Part shown: piece after piece, positions 22,301 through 34,458 of the stretch
How positions within the stretch are numbered: position 1 is the first letter of the stretch
Layout: every line of letters starts with the position of its first letter
Origin: Agrostemma githago
Lineage: Eukaryota; Streptophyta; Magnoliopsida; Caryophyllales; Caryophyllaceae
Direction: 5' to 3'
Assembly: GCA_958450325.1 (NCBI GenBank)
Contig: OY288243.1
Location: forward strand, 24,520,844 to 24,584,843
DNA length: 64,000 nucleotides
Position numbers and translations under genes: made by a program
Notes under the pieces: generated by a model
Told to the model about the DNA's origin: nothing
What the model saw: only the letters and a program-made list of their open reading frames with translations
The model's database searches: none

Positions 22301-24764
22301 AAAGATCTGTCCCAAAGAGTAGTCCAGACATTGTCAGAAACTATCTCGAAGAAAGTCAAGGGACAAAGATCCGTCCCAAAGAGTAGTCCGGAGATAGTCA
22401 GATACTATCTCGAAGAAAGACCAGGGACAAAGATCCGTCCCAAAGAGTTGTCCAGAGATAGTTAGAAACTATCTCGAATAAAGTCCACGGACAAAGATCC
22501 CTCCCAAAGAATAGTCCGGAGATTGTCAGAAACTATCTCAAAGAAAGTCCAGGGACAAAGATCCGTCCCAAAGAGTAGTCCGGAGATAGTCAAAAACTAT
22601 CTCGAAGAAAGTTCAGGGACAAAGATCCGTCCCAAAGAGTAGTCCAGAGATAGTCGAAAACTATTTCGAAGAAAGTCCAGAGACAAAGATCCGTCCCAAA
22701 GAGTAGTCCTGAGATAGTCAGAATCTATCTCGGAGAAAGTCGTGGGACAAAGATCCGTCCCAAAGAGTAGTATGGAGATAGTCAGAAACTATCTCGAAGA
22801 AAGTCCAAGGACAAAGATCGTAGTAAGAAACTATCTCGAAGAAAGTCCACGGTCAAAGATCCTACCCAAAGAGTAGTCCAGAGATAGTCAGAAACTATCT
22901 CGAAGAAAGTCCAGGGACAAAGATCCTACCCAAAGAGTAGTCCAGAGATAGTCAGAAACTATCTCGAAGAATGTCCAGGGACAAAGATCCGTTCCAAAGA
23001 GTAGTCCAGAGATAGTCAGATACTATCTCGAAGAAAGACCAGGGACAAAGATCCGTCCCAAAGAGTTGTCCAGAGATAGTTAGAAACTATCTCGAATAAA
23101 GTCCACGGAAAAAGATTCGTCCCAAAGAGTAGTCCAGACATTGTCAGAAACTATCTCGAAGGAAGTCAAGGGACAAAGATCCGTCCCAAAGAGTAGTCCG
23201 GATATAGTAAAAAACTATCTCGAAGAAAGTTCAGGGACAAAGATTCGTCCCATAGAGTAGTCTAGAGATAGTCACAAAACTATCTCGAAGAAAGTCCAGG
23301 GAAAAGATCCGTCCCAAAGAGTAGTCCAGAGATATTCATAAACTATCTCGAAGAAAGTCCTCAGAGAAAGATCCGTCCCAAAGAGTAATTCTGAGATAGT
23401 AAAAAACTATCTCGAAGAAAGACCAGGGACAAAGATCCGTCCCAAAGAGTAGTCCAGTAATTGTTAGAAACTATCGCGAAGAAATTTAAGGGACAAAGAT
23501 CCGTCACAAAGAGTAGTCCGAAGATAGTCAGAAAATATCTTGAAGAACGTCCAGGGAGAAAGATCCGTACCAAAGAATAGTCTAAAGATAGTCAGAAACT
23601 ATCTCGAAGAAAGTCAAGGGACAAAGATCCATCCCAAAGAGTAGTCCGGATATAGTAAGAACCTATCTCGAAGAAAGTCCAAGGAGAAAGATCATAGTCA
23701 TAAATTATCTCAAAGAAAGTCCAGGGACAAAGATCCGTCCCAAAGAGTAGTCCAGAGATAGTCAGATATTACCTCGAAGAAAGACCAGGGACAAAGATCT
23801 GTCCCAAAGAGTTGTCCAGAGATTGTTAGAAACTATCTCGATTAAAGTCCATAGACAAAGATCTGTCCCAAAGAGTAGTCCAGACATTGCCAGAAACTAT
23901 CTCGAAGAAAGTCAAGGGACAAAGATCCGTCCCAAAGAGTAGTCCGGAGATAGTCAGATACTATCTCGAAGAAAGACCAGGGACAAAGATCCGTCCCAAA
24001 GAGTTGTCCAGAGATAGTTAGAAACTATCTCGAATAAAGTCCACGAACAAAGATCCGTCCCAAAGAATAGTCCGGAGATTGTCAGAAACTATCTCAAAGA
24101 AAGTCCAGGGACAAAGATCCGTCCCAAAGAGTAGTCCGGAGATAGTCAAAAACTATCTCGAAGAAAGTTCAGGGACAAAGATCTGTCCCAAAGAGTAGTC
24201 CGGAGATAGTCAAAAACTATCTCGAAGAAAGTTCAGGGACAAAGATTCGTCCCATAGAGTAGTCCAGAGATAATCAGAAACAATCTCGAAGAAAGTCCAG
24301 GGACAAAGATCCGTCCCAAAGAGTAGTCCATAGATAATCATAAACTATCTCGAAGAAAGTCCTCGGAGAAAGATTCGTCCCAAAGAGTAGTCCAGAGATA
24401 GTCAGATACTATCTCGAAAAAAGACCTGGGACAAAGATCCGTCCCAAAGAGTTGTCCAGAGATAGTTAGAAATTATCTAGAATAAAGTCCACGGACAAAG
24501 ATCTGTCCCAAAGAGTAGTCCAGAGATTGTTAGAAACTATCTCGAAGAAAGTCAAGGGACAAAGATCCGTCCTAAAGAGTAGTCCGGAGATAGTCAGATA
24601 CTATCGCGAAGAAAGACCAGGGAGAAAGATTCGTCCCATAGAGTAGTCCAGAGATAGTCAGAAACTATCTCGAAGAAAGTCCAGGAACAAAGATCCGTCC
24701 CAAAGAGTAGTCCATAGATAGTCACAAACTATCTCGAAGAAACACCTCGGAGAAAGATCCGTCC
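17668..24764 (+). repeat. 7,097-bp tandem duplication, copy 1
   Basis: Every marker checked from here to 24764 recurs exactly 7,097 bp downstream: 17704 and 24801, 19331 and 26428, 20608 and 27705, 21908 and 29005, 23361 and 30458, 23842 and 30939. The unit itself holds sub-duplications, e.g. the segment at 20608 recurs at 21908 (1,300 bp) and 23361 (1,453 bp). It includes monomer classes not seen to the left, such as GAGTTGTCC, CATAGTCATAAATT and GTCACAAAAC, and so marks the passage from left-type to right-type satellite. Confidence 0.93.
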
Positions 24765-27700
24765 CAAAGAGTAGTCCAGAGATAGTCAGAAACTATCTCG
24801 AAGAAAGTAAAGGGACAAAGATCTGTCCCGTTGAGTAGTCCAGAGATAGTCAGAAACTATCTCGAAGAAAGTCCAGGGACAAAGATCCGTCCCAAAGAGT
24901 AGTCCAGAGATAGTCGAAAACTATTTCGAAGAAAGTCCAGGGACAAAGATCCGTCCCAAAGAGTAGTCCTGAGATAGTCAGAATCTATCTCGGAGAAAGT
25001 CATGGGACAAAGATCCGTCCCAAAGAGTAGTATGGAGATAGTCAGAAACTATCTCGAAGAAAGTCCAAGGACAAAGATCGTAGTCAGAAACTATCTCGAA
25101 GAAAGTCCACGGACAAGGATCCTACCCAAAGAGTAGTCCGGAGATAGTCAGAAACTATCTCGAAGAAAGTCCAGGGACAAAGATCTGTCCCATAGAGTAG
25201 TCCGGAGATAGTCAGAAACTATCTCGAAGAAAGTCCAGGTACAAAGATCCGTCCCAAAGAGTAGTCCAGAGATAGTCATAAACTATCTCAAAGAAAGTCC
25301 ATGGACAAAGATCCTTCCCAAAGAGTAGTCCAGTAATTGTTAAAAACTATCTCGAAGAAATTCATAGGACAAAGATCCGTCACAAAGAGTAGTCCGAAGA
25401 TAGTCATAAACTATCTCGAAGAACGTCCAGGGACAAAGATCCGTCCCAAAGAGTAGTCCGAAGATAGTCAGAAACTATCTCGAAGAAAGTCCAGGGACAA
25501 AGATTCGTCCCAAATAGTAGTCCAGAGATAGTCAGATATTATCTCTAAGAAAGTCAACGGACAAAGATCCGTCCCAAAGAGTGGTCCAGAGATAGTCTAA
25601 AACTATTTCGAAGAAAGTCCACGGAGAAAGATCCGTCCCAAAGAGTAGTCCAGAGATAGTCGAAAACTATTTCAAAGAAAGTCCAGGGACAAAGATCCGT
25701 CCCAAAGAGTAGTCCAGTGATTGTCAGAAACTATCTCGAAGAACTTCAAGGGAGAAAAATCCATCACAAAGAGTAGTCCGAAGATAGTCAGAAACTATCT
25801 CGAAGAAAGTCCAGGGACAAAGATCCGTACCAAAGAGTAGTCCAGAGATAGTCGAAAACTATCTCGAAGAAAGTCCAGGGACAAAGATCCGTCCCAAAGA
25901 GTAGTCCAGTAAATGTCAGAAACTATCCCGAAGAAATTAAAGGGACAAAGATTTGTCACAAAGAGTAGTTCGAAGATAGTCAGAAACTATCTCGAAGAAA
26001 GTCAAGGGACAAAGATCCTTCCCAAAGAGTAGTCCGGAGATGGTAAGAAACTATCTCGAAGAAAGTCCAGGGACAAAGATTCGTCCCAAATAGTAGTCCA
26101 GAGATAGTCAGATATTATCACGTAAAAAGTCCACGGACAAAGATCCGTCCCAAACAGTGGTCAAGAGATAGTCTAAAACTATTTCGAAGAAAGTCCACGG
26201 AGAAAGATCCGTCCCAAAGAGTAGTCCAGAGATAGTCGAAAACTATTTCGAAGATAGTCCAGGGACAAAGATCTGTCCTAAAGAGCAGTGTAGTGATTGT
26301 CAGAAACTATCTCGAAGAACTTCAAGGGACAAAAATCCGTCACAAAGAGTAGTCCAAAGATAGTCAGAAACAGTCTCGAAGAAAGTCCAGGGACAAAGAT
26401 CCGTCCCAAAGAGTAGTCCTGAGATAGTCAGAAACTATCTCGAAGAAAGTGAAGGGACAAAGATCCGTCCCAAAGAGTAGTTCGGAGATAGTCAGAAACT
26501 ATATCGAAGAAAGTCCAAGGACAAAGATCATAGTCAGAAACTACCTCGAACAAAGTCCACGGACAAAAATCCATCCCAAGAGTGATCGATAGATAGTCAG
26601 AAACTATCTCGAAAAAAGTCCAGGGACAAAGTTCCATCCCATAGAGTAGTCCAGAGATGATCAGAAACTATCTCGAAGAAAGTCCAGGGGCAAAGATCAA
26701 TCCCAAAGAGTAGTCTAGATATAGTCAGAAACTATCTCGAAGAAAGTCCAAGGACAAAAATCGTAGTCAGAAACTATCTCTAAGAAAGTCCTCAGAGAAA
26801 GATCCGTCCCAAAGAATAATCCAGAGATACTCAAAAACTATATCGAAGAAAGTCTAGGGACAAAGATCCCTCCCAAAGAGTAGTCCAAAGATAGTCAGAA
26901 ACTATCTCGAAGAAAGTCCAGGGACAAAGATCCGTCCCAAAGAGTAGTCCAGAGATAGTCGAAAACTATTTCGAAGAAAGTCCAGGGACAAAGATCCGTC
27001 CCAAAGAGTAGTCCTGAGATAGTCAGAATCTATCTCGGAGAAAGTCGTGGGACATAGATCCGTCCCAAAGAGTAGTATGGAGATAGTCAGAAACTATCTC
27101 GAAGAAAGTCCAAGGACAAAGATCGTAGTCAGAAACTATCTCGAAGAAAGTCCACTGTCAAAGATCCTACCCAAAGAGTAGTCCAGAGATAGTCAGAAAC
27201 TATCTCGTATAAAGTCCAGGGACAAAGATCCTACCCAAAGAGTAGTCCAGAGATAGTCAGAAACTATCTCGAAGAATGTCCAGGGACAAAGATCCGTTCC
27301 AAAGAGTAGTCCAGAGATAGTCAGATACTATCTCGAAGAAAGACCAGGGACAAAGATCCGTCCCAAAGAGTTGTCCAGAGATAGTTAGAAACTATCTCGA
27401 ATAAAGTCCACGGAAAAAGATTCATCCCAAAGAGTAGTCCAGACATTGTCAGAAACTATCTCGAAGGAAGTCAAGGGACAAAGATCCGTCCCAAAGAGTA
27501 GTCCGGAGATAGTCAAAAACTATCTCGAAGAAAGTTCAGGGACAAAGATTCGTCCCATAGAGTAGTCTAGAGATAGTCACAAAACTATCTCGAAGAAAGT
27601 CCAGGGAAAAGATCCGTCCCAAAGAGTAGTCCAGAGATATTCATAAACTATCTCGAAGAAAGTCCTCGGAGAAAGATCCGTCCCAAAGAGTAGTTCTGTG

Positions 27701-30700
27701 ATAGTCAAAAACTATCTCGAAGAAAGACCAGGGACAAAGATCCGTCCCAAAGAGTAGTCCAGTAATTGTTAGAAACTATCGCGAAGAAATTTAAGGGACA
27801 AAGATCCGTCACAAAGAGTAGTCCGAAGATAGTCAGAAAATATCTTGAAGAACGTCCAGGGAGAAAGATCCGTCCCAAAGAATAGTCCAAAGATAGTCAG
27901 AAACTATCTCGAAGAAAGTCAAGGGACAAAGATCCATCCCAAAGAGTAGTCCGGATATAGTAAGAACCTATCTCGAAGAAAGTCCAAGGAGAAAGATCAT
28001 AGTCATAAATTATCTCAAAGAAAGTCCAGGGACAAAGATCCGTCCCAAAGAGTAGTCCAGAGATAGTCAGATATTACCTCGAAGAAAGACCAGGGACAAA
28101 GATCTGTCCCAAAGAGTTGTCCAGAGATTGTCAGAAACTATCTCAAAGAAAGTCCAAGGACAAAGATCCGTCCCAAAGAGTAGTCCGGAGATAGTCAAAA
28201 ACTATCTCAAAGAAAGTCCAGGGACAAAGATCCGTCCCAAAGAGTAGTCCGGAGATAGTCAAAAACTATCTCGAAGAAAGTTCAGGGAAAAAGATCCGTC
28301 CCAAAGAGTAGTCCAGAGATAGTCGAAAACTATTTCGAAGAAAGTCCAGGGACAAAGATCCGTCCCAAAGAGTAGTCCTGAGATAGTCAGAATCTATCTC
28401 GGAGAAAGTCGTGGGACAAAGATCCGTCCCAAAGAGTAGTATGGAGATAGTCAGAAACTATCTCGAAGAAAGTCCAAGGACAAAGATCGTAGTCAGAAAC
28501 TATCTCGAAGAAAGTCCACGGTCAAAGATCCTACCCAAAGAGTAGTCCAGAGATAGTCAGAAACTATCTCGAAGAATGTCCAGGGACAAAGATCCGTTCC
28601 AAAGAGTAGTCCAGAGATAGTCAGATACTATCTCGAAGAAAGACCAGGGACAAAGATCCGTCCCAAAGAGTTGTCCAGAGATAGTTAGAAACTATCTCGA
28701 ATAAAGTCCACGGAAAAATATTCGTCCCAAAGAGTAGTCCAGACATTGTCAGAAACTATCTCGAAGGAAGTCAAGGGACAAAGATCCGTCCCAAAGAGTA
28801 GTCCGGAGATAGTCAAAAACTATCTCGAAGAAAGTTCAGGGACAAAGATTCGTCCCATAGAGTAGTCTAGAGATAGTCACAAAACTATCTCGAAGAAAGT
28901 CCAGGGAAAAGATCCGTCCCAAAGAGTAGTCCAGAGATATTCATAAACTATCTCGAAGAAAGTCCTCGGAGAAAGATCCGTCCCAAAGAGTAGTTCTTAG
29001 ATAGTCAAAAACTATCTCGAAGAAAGACCAGGGACAAAGATCCGTCCCAAAGAGTAGTCCAGTAATTGTTAGAAACTGTCGCGAAGAAATTTAAGGGACA
29101 AAGATCCGTCACAAAGAGTAGTCCGAAGATAGTCAGAAAATATCTTGAAGAACGTCCAGGGAGAAAGATCCGTCCCAAAGAATAGTCCAAAGATAGTCAG
29201 AAACTATCTCGAAGAAAGTCAAGGGACAAAGATCCATCCCAAAGAGTAGTCCGGATATAGTAAGAACCTATCTCGAAGAAAGTCCAAGGAGAAAGATCAT
29301 AGTCATAAATTATCTCAAAGAAAGTCCAGGGACAAAGATCCGTCCCAAAGAGTAGTCCAGAGATTGTTAGAAACTATCTCGAATAAAGTCCATAGACAAA
29401 GATCTGTCCCAAAGAGTAGTCCAGACATTGTCAGAAACTATCTCGAAGAAAGTCAAGGGACAAAGATCCGTCCCAAAGAGTAGTCCGGAGATAGTCAGAT
29501 ACTATCTCGAAGAAAGACAAGGGACAAAGATCCGTCCCAAAGAGTTGTCCAGAGATAGTTAGAAACTATCTCGAATAAAGTCCACGGACAAAGATCCCTC
29601 CCAAAGAATAGTCCGGAGATTGTCAGAAACTATCTCAAAGAAAGTCCAGGGACAAAGATCCGTCCCAAAGAGTAGTTCGGAGATAGTCAAAAACTATCTC
29701 GAAGAAAGTTCAGGGACAAAGATCCGTCCCAAAGAGTAGTCCAGAGATAGTCGAAAACTATTTCGAAGAAAGTCCAGAGACAAAGATCCGTCCCAAAGAG
29801 TAGTCCTGAGATAGTCAGAATCTATCTCGGAGAAAGTCGTGGGACAAAGATCCGTCCCAAAGAGTAGTATGGAGATAGTCAGAAACTATCTCGAAGAAAG
29901 TCCAAGGACAAAGATCGTAGTAAGAAACTATCTCGAAGAAAGTCCACGGTCAAAGATCCTACCCAAAGAGTAGTCCAGAGATAGTCAGAAACTATCTCGA
30001 AGAAAGTCCAGGGACAAAGATCCTACCCAAAGAGTAGTCCAGAGATAGTCAGAAACTATCTCGAAGAATGTCCAGGGACAAAGATCCGTTCCAAAGAGTA
30101 GTCCAGAGATAGTCAGATACTATCTCGAAGAAAGACCAGGGACAAAGATCCGTCCCAAAGAGTTGTCCAGAGATAGTTAGAAACTATCTCGAATAAAGTC
30201 CACGGAAAAAGATTCGTCCCAAAGAGTAGTCCAGACATTGTCAGAAACTATCTCGAAGGAAGTCAAGGGACAAAGATCCGTCCCAAAGAGTAGTCCGGAT
30301 ATAGTAAAAAACTATCTCGAAGAAAGTTCAGGGACAAAGATTCGTCCCATAGAGTAGTCTAGAGATAGTCACAAAACTATCTCGAAGAAAGTCCAGGGAA
30401 AAGATCCGTCCCAAAGAGTAGTCCAGAGATATTCATAAACTATCTCGAAGAAAGTCCTCAGAGAAAGATCCGTCCCAAAGAGTAATTCTGAGATAGTAAA
30501 AAACTATCTCGAAGAAAGACCAGGGACAAAGATCCGTCCCAAAGAGTAGTCCAGTAATTGTTAGAAACTATCGCGAAGAAATTTAAGGGACAAAGATCCG
30601 TCACAAAGAGTAGTCCGAAGATAGTCAGAAAATATCTTGAAGAACGTCCAGGGAGAAAGATCCGTACCAAAGAATAGTCTAAAGATAGTCAGAAACTATC

Positions 30701-31861
30701 TCGAAGAAAGTCAAGGGACAAAGATCCATCCCAAAGAGTAGTCCGGATATAGTAAGAACCTATCTCGAAGAAAGTCCAAGGAGAAAGATCATAGTCATAA
30801 ATTATCTCAAAGAAAGTCCAGGGACAAAGATCCGTCCCAAAGAGTAGTCCAGAGATAGTCAGATATTACCTCGAAGAAAGACCAGGGACAAAGATCTGTC
30901 CCAAAGAGTTGTCCAGAGATTGTTAGAAACTATCTCGATTAAAGTCCATAGACAAAGATCTGTCCCAAAGAGTAGTCCAGACATTGCCAGAAACTATCTC
31001 GAAGAAAGTCAAGGGACAAAGATCCGTCCCAAAGAGTAGTCCGGAGATAGTCAGATACTATCTCGAAGAAAGACCAGGGACAAAGATCCGTCCCAAAGAG
31101 TTGTCCAGAGATAGTTAGAAACTATCTCGAATAAAGTCCACGAACAAAGATCCGTCCCAAAGAATAGTCCGGAGATTGTCAGAAACTATCTCAAAGAAAG
31201 TCCAGGGACAAAGATCCGTCCCAAAGAGTAGTCCGGAGATAGTCAAAAACTATCTCGAAGAAAGTTCAGGGACAAAGATCTGTCCCAAAGAGTAGTCCGG
31301 AGATAGTCAAAAACTATCTCGAAGAAAGTTCAGGGACAAAGATTCGTCCCATAGAGTAGTCCAGAGATAATCAGAAACAATCTCGAAGAAAGTCCAGGGA
31401 CAAAGATCCGTCCCAAAGAGTAGTCCATAGATAATCATAAACTATCTCGAAGAAAGTCCTCGGAGAAAGATTCGTCCCAAAGAGTAGTCCAGAGATAGTC
31501 AGATACTATCTCGAAAAAAGACCTGGGACAAAGATCCGTCCCAAAGAGTTGTCCAGAGATAGTTAGAAATTATCTAGAATAAAGTCCACGGACAAAGATC
31601 TGTCCCAAAGAGTAGTCCAGAGATTGTTAGAAACTATCTCGAAGAAAGTCAAGGGACAAAGATCCGTCCTAAAGAGTAGTCCGGAGATAGTCAGATACTA
31701 TCGCGAAGAAAGACCAGGGAGAAAGATTCGTCCCATAGAGTAGTCCAGAGATAGTCAGAAACTATCTCGAAGAAAGTCCAGGAACAAAGATCCGTCCCAA
31801 AGAGTAGTCCATAGATAGTCACAAACTATCTCGAAGAAACACCTCGGAGAAAGATCCGTCC
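24765..31861 (+). repeat. 7,097-bp tandem duplication, copy 2
   Basis: Near-identical copy of 17668-24764. The left junction lies where a right-type monomer (CACCTCGGAGAAAGATCC) meets the left-type GTAAAGGG monomer near 24765. The right end is near 31861, where the sequence after CACCTCGGAG continues differently. I noticed only a few differences from copy 1 (C at 22422 is A at 29519; C at 22580 is T at 29677), so the duplication is young or recently converted. Confidence 0.93.
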
Positions 31862-34458
31862 CAAAGAGTAGTCCAGAGATAGTCAAAAACTATCTCGAAG
31901 AAAGTTCAGGGACAAAGATCCGTCCCAAAGAATAGTCCAAAGATAGTGAGAAACTATCTCGAAGAAAGTCAAGGGACAAAGATCCATCCCAAAGAGTAGT
32001 CCGGATATAGTAAGAACCTATCTCGAAGAAAGTCCAAGGAGAAAGATCATAGTCATAAATTATCTCAAAGAAAGTCCAGGGACAAAGATTCGTCCCAAAG
32101 AGTAGTCCAGAGATAGTCAGATACTATCTCGAAGAAAGACCAGGGACAAAGACCCGTCCCAAAGAGTAGTCCGGAGATAGTAAAAAACTATCTCGAAGAA
32201 AGTTCAGGGACAAAGATTCGTCCCATAGAGTAGTCTAGAGATAGTCACAAAACTATCTCGAAGAAAGTCCAGGGAAAAGATCCGTCCCAAAGAGTAGTCC
32301 AGAGATATTCATAAACTATCTCGAAGAAAGTCCTCGGAGAAAGATCCGTCCCAAAGAGTAGTTCTGAGATAGTCAAAAACTATCTCGAAGAAAGACCAGG
32401 GACAAAGATCCGTCCCAAAGAGTAGTCCAGTAATTGTTAGAAACTATCGCGAAGAAATTTAAGGGACAAAGATACGTCACAAAGAGTAGTCCGAAGATAG
32501 TCAGAAAATATCTTGAAGAACGTCCAGGGAGAAAGATCCGTCCCAAAGAATAGTCAAAAGATAGTCAGAAACTATCTCGAAGAAAGTCAAGGGACAAAGA
32601 TCCATCCCAAAGAGTAGTCCGGATATAGTAAGAACCTATCTCGAAGAAAGTCCAAGGAGAAAGATCATAGTCATAAATTATCTCAAAGAAAGTCCAGGGA
32701 CAAAGATCCGTCCCAAAGAGTAGTCCAGAGATAGTCAGATATTACCTCGAAGAAAGACCATAGACAAAGATCTGTCCCAAAGAGTAGTCCAGACATTGTC
32801 AGAAACTATCTCGAAGAAAGTCAAGGGACAAAGATCCGTCCCAAAGAGTAGTCCGGAGATAGTCAGATACTATCTCGAAGAAAGACTAGGGACAAAGATC
32901 CGTCCCAAAGAGTTGTCCAAATAGTTAGAAACTATCTCGAATAAAGTCCACGGACAAAGATCCGTCCCAAAGAATAGTCCGGAGATTGTCAGAAACTATC
33001 TCAAAGAAAGTCCAGGGACAAAGATCCGTCCCAAAGAGTAGTCCGGAGATTGTCAAAAACTATCTCGAAGAAAGTTCAGGGACAAAGATCCGTCCCAAAG
33101 AGTAGTCCGGAGATAGTCAAAAACTATCTCGAAGAAAGTTCAGGGACAAAGATTCGTCCCATAGAGTAGTCCAGAGAGAATCAGAAACAATCCAGAAGAA
33201 AGTCCACGGACAAAGATCCGTCCCAAAGAGTAGTCCATAGATAATCATAAACTATCTCGAAGAAAGTCCTCGGAGAAAGATCCGTCTCAAAGAGTAGTCC
33301 AGAGATAGTCAGATACTATCTCGAAAAAAGACCGGGGACAAAGATCCGTCCCAAAGAGTTGTCCAGAGATAGTTAGAAATTATCTCGAATAAAGTCCGCG
33401 GACAAAGATCTGTCCCAAAGAGTAGTCCAGAGATTGTTAGAAACTATCTCGAAGAAAGTCCAGGGACAAAGATTCGTCCCATAGAGTAGTCCAGAGATAA
33501 TCAGAAACTATCTCGAAGAAAGTCTAGGGACAAAGATCCGTCCCAAAGAGTAGTCCATACATTGTCAGAACCTATCTCGAAGAAAGTCAAGGGACAAAGA
33601 TCCGTCCCAAAGAGTAGTCCGGAGATAGTCAGATACTATCTCGAAGAAAGACCAGGGACAAAGATCCGTCCCAAAGAGTTGTCCAGAGATAGTTAGAAAC
33701 TATCTCGAATAAAGTCCACGGACAAAGATCCGTCCCAAAGAGTTGTCCGGAGATTGTCAGAAACTATCTCGAAGAAAGTCAAGGGACAAAGATCCATCCC
33801 AAAGAGTAGTCCGGAGATTGTCAGAAACTATCTCAAAGAAAGTCCAAGGACAAAGATCCGTCCCAAAGAGTAGTCCGGAGATAGTCAAAAACTATCTCGA
33901 AGAAAGTTCAGGGACAAAGATTCGTCCCATAGAGTAGTCCAGAGTTAATCAGAAACTATCTCGAAGAAAGTCCAGGGACAAAGATCCCTCCCAAAGAGTA
34001 GTCCATAGATAATCTTAAACTATCTCGAAGAAAGTCCTCGGAGAAAGATCCGTCCCAAAGAGTAGTCCAGAGATAGTCAAAAACTATCTCGAAGAAAGTC
34101 CAGGGACAAAGATCCGTCCCAAAGAGTAGTCCAGTAATTGTTAGAAACTATCTCGAAGAAATTTAAGGGACAAAGATCCGTCACAAAGAGTAGTCCGAAG
34201 ATAGTCAGAAAATATCTCGAAGAACGTCCAGGGACAAAGATCCGTCCCAAAGAATAGTCCAAAGATAGTCAGAAACTATCTCGAAGAAAGTCAAGGGACA
34301 AAGATCCATCCCAAAGAGTAGTCCGGATATAGTAAGTCCAAGAAGAAAGATCATAGTCATAAATTATCTCAAAGAATGTCCAGGGACAAAGATTCGTCTC
34401 AAAGAGTAGTCCAGAGATAGTCAGATACTATCTCGAAAAAAGACCGGGGACAAAGATC
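30727..34458 (+). repeat. 3,732-bp HOR unit, copy 1
   Basis: Offset 3,732 links 30939 and 34671 (CGATTAAAG), 31948 and 35680 (GATAGTGAG), 33361 and 37093, 33743 and 37475, and 34077 and 37809. The length fits 60 monomers with four 22-bp deletions, one 18-bp and one 2-bp deletion, and a compensating +1/-1 pair (3,840 - 108). Its first ~1.1 kb overlaps the end of the 7,097-bp copy 2. Its last 1,112 bp (about 33303-34442) already have the form of the unit that is amplified at 37015-49521. Confidence 0.9.
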
